Shown here: one piece after another, positions 59,088-64,000 of the stretch
How the letters are laid out: every line of letters starts with the position of its first letter
How positions within the stretch are numbered: the first letter of the stretch is position 1
From: Pseudomonas sp. B21_DOA
GTDB taxonomy: Bacteria; Pseudomonadota; Gammaproteobacteria; Pseudomonadales; Pseudomonadaceae
Length of the DNA: 64,000 nucleotides
Direction: 5' to 3'
NCBI GenBank assembly: GCA_030544685.1
Contig: CP086683.1
Location: 4,216,001-4,280,000 of the forward strand
Made by a program: the position numbers and the translations under genes
The notes under the pieces: generated by a model
The model's input: only the letters and a program-made list of their open reading frames with translations
The model's database searches: none
What the model was told of the DNA's origin: nothing

Positions 59088-62000
59088 ATGAATTCCTTCA
59101 GATTCTCTCGTTTCCCCAAACGACCGGACTCTCCCGTCTCGCCATCGAATCTCTATCCGGTCTATTTCGCCGACAGGACCGAGCCGGTCCTCGGCGCTGA
59201 TGGCGGAATCAATCTGGACACGTTCGAACGATACGATGAAGGCCTATATGCCGTCATCGACCCGTGGGAAAGAATGGCTGAGGGAGATGAAGTAGTCCTG
59301 TTCTGGAACGACCAGGCGATCCTCCAACTGAAGGTAGACAGCGCCCAGGTCAACGAGCGCCTGTTCTTTTACTTGCCAACCGATAAGATCGACGCGGGCT
59401 TTTCCACGTGTCGCTACGAACTGACCCGCGCAGGCGAAACACTCCCGGACGACCCTTCGGTTGTCTTGACGCTTTTCATAAAACTCACCCTCCCCGCCGG
59501 TGAGGACAAGGAAAAGCCATATCCGTGGCACTCAGAGCTGGACATCGTCGGTCTGCCCGTCGATGTCATCAATAATGGTGTCACTGAAGAATGGGCAGCC
59601 AGCGGCGTCCCGATGATCATCAAGCAGTACCCGGACATGCGGGTACGCGATGTTATTTGGGTGTGCTGGGGCAGTATTTTCCTGGCGCCCCATGTCGTGA
59701 CGCAGGCCGAGGTCGACGGCACTGCCGAAATCGTTGTCACAGCATCGCCCAGCGACATCCTCACCGCAGGCGACAGCCTCAAGCTGTTGATCAAGTATGA
59801 GATACATGACGAAGTCTGGAACTTCAGCGAGAAATGGTCGAAGGAAACCACAGTTCGGGTTGAAGCAGGTGCCGCTCGCCTCGGTATCCCTATCTTCGAC
59901 GACGCCGACGGTGGGGAGCTGCACCTCGATCAACTGGATCATCAGGCGACCAACCTGCTGATCAATATCAAGGACAACGACGAGTTCACCTCCGGCGACA
60001 AAATCAGAGTCAATGTCATCGGCATCGGGCGCCCGGGAACAGCGTCACGGACATTTTCGGTAGAGATAACGGTTGGCAATCCGGCCTACATTCACGAAGT
60101 GCCTATTCCTTTCGAGTTCGTCAGCCTTTTCGCAACCGGTACGCTGGATGGTTCCTACGTATTGCTCAAGCAGGACGGAAGCGCGCCGCTTTACTCGAAA
60201 CGCGCCTTCGTCAAAGTGATTGGCAATCCGGCGCTGTTGCCGGCGCCGACGATTGAAGAGGTTATCGGCGCCATCCTCCCGAGTGACAGCCTGTCGGCGA
60301 CCGTGCGAATCGCTTACCCGAGCCTGAAAGTGGGCGATACGATCAACATGATCTGGGAAGGCAAGAAGGGCGATGGCAACTCTTACCTGTACGAGGAATC
60401 CTACGACGTCAGCGGCAATGATGAAGAGACGGGAATCATCTTCATCTACGTGATGGGTGAACACATTCTTGCGCTGATCAATGGCAGCCTCAAATTGTAT
60501 TACCGGGTCTACAACGAAGATCCTGCCGACTTTGGCCTCAGCGAGTCAGACTTCCTGCGAGTCGACGTACGCGGATTGTCCGCCACCCTTCCCGCGCCCG
60601 ATGTGGAAGAAGCCAAAGAGGGCGTAATCGATCCGACCCAGGTTTATACGCAGGCGCATGTGCTCGTCAAACCGGTCGCTTGGGCAAAGGGCGACATCCT
60701 GACGTACCACTGGTCTGGCGTTAATCCTTACAGTTCAACCAAAGGCAGCGTGCCGATCACGTTGTTGACGATTGATAAAACGGTGCGCTTTCGCGTGGAT
60801 GCGAGATACGTCACGGCCAATATCGGCTACGTGGTAACGGTGCGCTATACGTTGCTCCATGTGGAAACCGGCAAGTTCAGCTATTCCGCACCGTTCGAGG
60901 TAATGGTCGGGATACCGCTTGGCGAATTGAAGCCACCGACAGTTGTGCAAGCGATCGGCGCTGCGTTGAATCCGATGGATGCTCTAAACGGAGTGGACAT
61001 CCAGTGCAGCTATCCCACCATGGATGTCGAGCTCGATAAACTTGGGCTGAAATGGCGTGGCACACCCGGCCCCGGCACGTCGGAAGATCTCGAACAACCA
61101 GCCGAACCTTCCGGCACCGTGTCCTTTCATCTCGCGTCCACGTTTGTGGGTGCGAATATTCGGCGTTCGGTCAATGTCGGTTACGACGTTCAGCGATACG
61201 GCTTGTGGACGTCATCACAGCTGCTGCCATTGCAAATACTGGATTTTCAGGATCCGGAAAAAGAGCTGCCACGGCCCGAGGTGCCGCAGGCGATAGACGC
61301 GGTGCTGGATTTGATGGAGATCGCCGGCGACGCCAGCGTGGTGGTTAAACCCTGGCCGTTCATTGCCAAAGGCCAGCTCGCCTCGGTCTGGCTCGAAGGT
61401 CTTGCCACCACCGGCAGCTATGTCATTGAAGTATTGACGGCACACCTGATTACCGATCAGCAAGCCACCCAAGGCCTGGACGAGCCTTTGCCCAGAAGCG
61501 AACTATTGAAACTGCTGCACAGTTCTGCAGCCGTAGTGAAGTGCGCGGTTGTTTTTGATGGCAGCACAGACATGTCGGCAGCGATCGAGTTTCCCTCTCT
61601 GCCGCTGACCATCCGCACCCGTTATGACTACGTGACGCCTGTCATCACCAAAGTGTTGAACCCGCAAGGCCAGGACATTCCTGAAGCCGGGCTGACATAC
61701 GATAAACGTGTGACGGTTCAGGGCACGGCGACGCGTGGTGAAAAGGTAAAAGTCGAAATCAATGGTGTGCTCAAAGGCACACCCGAAGCCTCAGCACTCT
61801 GGACGTGGGAATGCCCTGCCGACAGCCTGACCGACGGCCTTCAAAAAATCACTGTCGAAGCCTTGTACGACGCGGATGCCCCGGTCGGCAAGCCGAGAAC
61901 ATTCACCGTCGGCGTTGCTACCAAACCCAGCATCACAGCGGTCAATGACTCTAAGGGGCCCGTGGCCACGGAGGGCACAACCTACGACCCTTCGGTGACC

Positions 62001-63038
62001 GTGGCGGTGAAGGCTGACCCGAGCCAATTGGTTCAGCTTTACGACAGCGCTACAGCGATTGGTGCTGCCATCGAACTTGATGACGACGGCAATGGCTCGA
62101 CCACGCTCGCTGACTTGACTGTGAAAGGTTACATCCTCAAGGCCAGAGCACTTTATGGTGAACAACTGGAATCGCCGGAGCACAAATTTGCGGTCAAGGC
62201 TCATCTGGCAGTAACGCTGGCGTCAGTCAGACACTCGGGAGGCGAACTATCAAATGGAGGCGCAACTACTGACTCCAGCGTCACGCTGAGCGGTACTGTG
62301 ACACCCCGTTATGAAGTGCAGATTTATGACAACACCAGTGCAGGACCAAAGATCACCGGACATCCGAGCAACGGCAGTTGGACTACCACTCTGGGCGTAG
62401 GCCTTGGCGGACATTCGGTCTATGCAAAAGCGCTGGCAACCGGACAGAATTCCAACACTCGGACTTTCCGCCGGGATAACCCGATCCCTCCCCTGAACTT
62501 CAATCAGAACCCGGTAACCCTAGGAGGTAAAACATATATATGCCCAGCCTACCCGAACCTGTTCCCCGCGCCCAACGCGGGCAACTCGGTACGGCATCAG
62601 GCATCGGGTGGCTCCGGAGCAATCAGCTACAGCTCCAGCAATCCCGCAGTAGCTGCGGTTGATAATGCAGGTTTCGTTACCGCGCGCGGCCGGGGTTCGG
62701 CGTTGATAACAGCAAGGGATGGGGTAAACCAGTCCAAGAGCTACACCGTATATGTGACCAACGTCATCCACTGCATTGGTCTGGGTAATGGCGGCTGGGG
62801 CGATATGAATGCGAGCGCATCGGCTAATGGCGCACGAATTCCGAGCATGGCCGAACTCAACGAAATTCATGCGGCCTATGGCGCAAGATGGCCCATGGGT
62901 AACCACCATTATTGGTCAACCGATCGAGGCTCCTACTGGAAGCCATTTGCGAGCAGGAGAACCAAGTACCTGGTTACGGGAGGGGACGGCGACGCGAGAG
63001 AGTGGGGCCACGCTTCGAATGGTGTCGGCATCAGATAA
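59088..63038 (+). CDS. Large Ig-like repeat protein with BIG2 and lectin-like C-terminus, unknown function
   Basis: A 1316-residue protein with no signal peptide or membrane segment. Residues 1 to about 830 hold several degenerate beta-sandwich repeats of about 110-120 residues, each opening with P-x-P/V-x-x-A/E-x-x-G/A-x-L (PAPTIEEVIGAILPSDSL, PPTVVQAIGAALNPMDAL, PRPEVPQAIDAVLDL). Residues about 850-1140 have Ig-like units starting ITKVLNPQGQDIPEAG, ITAVNDSKGPVATEGT and LASVRHSGGELSNGGA. A BIG2-like domain follows (SYSSSNPAVAAVDNAGFVTA). The last 80 residues (IPSMAELNEIHAAYGARWPM, HHYWSTDRGSYW) resemble the lectin-like cap of invasin-type adhesins. The ATG at 59088 is preferred over 59076 because it puts the upstream palindrome at the same distance as in the paralogues. 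How it would leave the cell is not clear. Confidence 0.8.
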   Translation: MNSFRFSRFPKRPDSPVSPSNLYPVYFADRTEPVLGADGGINLDTFERYDEGLYAVIDPWERMAEGDEVVLFWNDQAILQLKVDSAQVNERLFFYLPTDKIDAGFSTCRYELTRAGETLPDDPSVVLTLFIKLTLPAGEDKEKPYPWHSELDIVGLPVDVINNGVTEEWAASGVPMIIKQYPDMRVRDVIWVCWGSIFLAPHVVTQAEVDGTAEIVVTASPSDILTAGDSLKLLIKYEIHDEVWNFSEKWSKETTVRVEAGAARLGIPIFDDADGGELHLDQLDHQATNLLINIKDNDEFTSGDKIRVNVIGIGRPGTASRTFSVEITVGNPAYIHEVPIPFEFVSLFATGTLDGSYVLLKQDGSAPLYSKRAFVKVIGNPALLPAPTIEEVIGAILPSDSLSATVRIAYPSLKVGDTINMIWEGKKGDGNSYLYEESYDVSGNDEETGIIFIYVMGEHILALINGSLKLYYRVYNEDPADFGLSESDFLRVDVRGLSATLPAPDVEEAKEGVIDPTQVYTQAHVLVKPVAWAKGDILTYHWSGVNPYSSTKGSVPITLLTIDKTVRFRVDARYVTANIGYVVTVRYTLLHVETGKFSYSAPFEVMVGIPLGELKPPTVVQAIGAALNPMDALNGVDIQCSYPTMDVELDKLGLKWRGTPGPGTSEDLEQPAEPSGTVSFHLASTFVGANIRRSVNVGYDVQRYGLWTSSQLLPLQILDFQDPEKELPRPEVPQAIDAVLDLMEIAGDASVVVKPWPFIAKGQLASVWLEGLATTGSYVIEVLTAHLITDQQATQGLDEPLPRSELLKLLHSSAAVVKCAVVFDGSTDMSAAIEFPSLPLTIRTRYDYVTPVITKVLNPQGQDIPEAGLTYDKRVTVQGTATRGEKVKVEINGVLKGTPEASALWTWECPADSLTDGLQKITVEALYDADAPVGKPRTFTVGVATKPSITAVNDSKGPVATEGTTYDPSVTVAVKADPSQLVQLYDSATAIGAAIELDDDGNGSTTLADLTVKGYILKARALYGEQLESPEHKFAVKAHLAVTLASVRHSGGELSNGGATTDSSVTLSGTVTPRYEVQIYDNTSAGPKITGHPSNGSWTTTLGVGLGGHSVYAKALATGQNSNTRTFRRDNPIPPLNFNQNPVTLGGKTYICPAYPNLFPAPNAGNSVRHQASGGSGAISYSSSNPAVAAVDNAGFVTARGRGSALITARDGVNQSKSYTVYVTNVIHCIGLGNGGWGDMNASASANGARIPSMAELNEIHAAYGARWPMGNHHYWSTDRGSYWKPFASRRTKYLVTGGDGDAREWGHASNGVGIR

Positions 63039-63160
63039 TCTCGCTCAATTGTATTGCCAGCGTCCGGTGGGGTCACTCAAGGCAATCAACTGCCCATCGG
63101 ATAACGCCTGAATGGTGAACGGAGAAAGGACGCGCTGCCACTCATCGGAGAACCGCCAAA

Positions 63161-63180
63161 ACCTGTCAGGTTTGACAGGT
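63161..63180 (+). promoter_or_regulatory. Perfect lux-box-like palindrome before the last repeat-protein gene
   Basis: ACCTGTCAGGTTTGACAGGT, a 20-base site with perfect 8-base arms ACCTGTCA / TGACAGGT and a GGTT centre, 57 bp before ATG 63238. It is the strongest of the three copies. Confidence 0.65.
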
Positions 63181-63237
63181 GCGCTGCCGGTGGTTTTGTC
63201 TCCTAATCACTCCATGTCCCCAGCAAGAGTGCCCGCC

Positions 63238-64000
63238 ATGCTTATCCAACCGCGCAAACGAATCTCGACGCTATCCCTCCTCGACCCGGAAATCCCCGGC
63301 GGGCGGCTGCTGGATGACGGCAAGTGGGGCATCAACCTCGCCGCTGCGCGTCTCAACTACCCCGACAAGGGGCTGAAGATTCAGGTTCCCGCCTGGAACA
63401 ACATGAGCATGAACGACAACTGCAAGTTGTACCTGGGCACCGCCATGGTCGCGCAAAAGACCATCAACGAAGACATTGAAGTGAACAAGCATGTCACTCT
63501 CTTCGTCGCGCCCGAGCGCTTGCTCAGCGGCGACTGGGAGCTGTCCTACGAGGTCACGCGTTTCGGACAGAAGCCCGAGCCGGGACCGACGATCAAGCTC
63601 TTCGTCAAACTCGAACTGCCCGGCGGTCAGGATCTTAACCCTGAATATGGCCACTCCGAACTGACCATCGCCTTCGATCCGCCGAATGTGGTGCGCGACG
63701 GCGTCGACGAGGCCACCGCTGAGAAAGGCGTGCTGATCTACGCCAAACCCAAACCAGGCGATGGCTTGCTCTACAAAGATGCCGCCGTCGGTGACGTGCT
63801 CATCCTGGCCTGGGCCGGGAAAACCGAGAACTCCGAGCCCGTCACTCAGGAACAGCTCGACGATCCGGAAGATAACCCGATCGTCGTTCTGGCCAACAAG
63901 GCCACCATCCTCTCAGCCGGAGACTCCGACGGCGTATTGGTCAGCTACAAGATTCGCGACCGCGTGTACAACGAGTCCGAAGACTGGTGCGAGGCCGTGC
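63238..64000 (+). CDS. Large repeat protein, N-terminal part (cut by window edge)
   Basis: An open frame runs from ATG 63238 (or 63214, in frame) off the right edge, about 254 residues visible. It starts MLIQPRKRISTLSLLDPEIP and has no signal peptide. It aligns along its visible length with the N-terminus of the 1316-residue protein: LFVKLELPGGQD against LFIKLTLPAGED, GHSELTIAF against WHSELDIVG, VTQEQLDD against VTQAEVDG, ILSAGDSDGVLVSYKIRDRV against ILTAGDSLKLLIKYEIHDEV. The two are therefore tandem paralogues, 199 bp apart, each with its own lux-box-like site. Confidence 0.82.
   Translation, partial: MLIQPRKRISTLSLLDPEIPGGRLLDDGKWGINLAAARLNYPDKGLKIQVPAWNNMSMNDNCKLYLGTAMVAQKTINEDIEVNKHVTLFVAPERLLSGDWELSYEVTRFGQKPEPGPTIKLFVKLELPGGQDLNPEYGHSELTIAFDPPNVVRDGVDEATAEKGVLIYAKPKPGDGLLYKDAAVGDVLILAWAGKTENSEPVTQEQLDDPEDNPIVVLANKATILSAGDSDGVLVSYKIRDRVYNESEDWCEAV

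Overview
This is a GC-rich chromosomal window from a Pseudomonas of the P. fluorescens group. The main evidence is the 2-ketogluconate cluster ptxS-kguEKTD with PtxS-type operators, a MvaT/MvaV-type nucleoid protein, a Pseudomonas-type HPPD, many small conserved Pseudomonas genes of unknown function, and repeated REP elements built on the GTGGGAGCGAGCCTGCTCGC core. The assignment is inferred from gene content and recognisable protein sequence; no database search was run.

Layout. 1-505 is the 5' part of a minus-strand gene for a large repeat protein, cut by the window edge. 667-5976 is the ketogluconate cluster. 6119-13080 holds an arginine:pyruvate transaminase (AruH-like), a chemoreceptor, and a glycerate kinase / CdaR-type regulator / MFS permease group. 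13508-16677 holds an acyltransferase with an SGNH-type end and a RarD-like permease. 16857-24230 holds hpd, an EAL phosphodiesterase, mvaV, a DUF4946-like protein, gloA, ahpF and ahpC. 24368-28824 holds a tyrosine recombinase divergent from a KfrA-like coiled-coil DNA-binding protein, then gorA and galU. 29083-33864 holds small proteins, alkB, ada and a quinone oxidoreductase. 34050-41438 holds a very large exported Gly/Trp/Tyr-rich protein, a nitronate monooxygenase, modABC and a type IB topoisomerase. 41496-42323 is a tandem array of about 6.2 REP units. 42414-46322 is a cluster of small stress-type genes (three KGG-motif proteins, a ClpP-like protein) ending in a cupin. 46595-58882 holds RidA proteins, rlhA, tRNA-Gln, an exported epoxide-hydrolase-like protein, two regulators, an oxyanion-type ABC importer and an MHS-family transporter. 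59088-64000 holds two more large repeat proteins related to each other.

Two themes stand out. First, the large repeat-protein genes at both ends of the window (1-505, 59088-63038, 63238-end) each carry, 55-59 bp before the chosen ATG, nearly the same palindrome. It has the format of a LuxR-family (lux/las) box, CT-N12-AG, which suggests one regulator controls a dispersed family of Ig-like, adhesin-like proteins that show no export signal. Second, eleven reading frames are broken by small indels, and ten of these look like one missing base in a homopolymer run (ptxS, chemoreceptor, cdaR-like, acyltransferase twice, rarD-like, a 54-aa gene, cupin, ABC ATPase, MHS transporter). This pattern points to sequencing or assembly error more than to real gene decay, so these genes are annotated at full extent.
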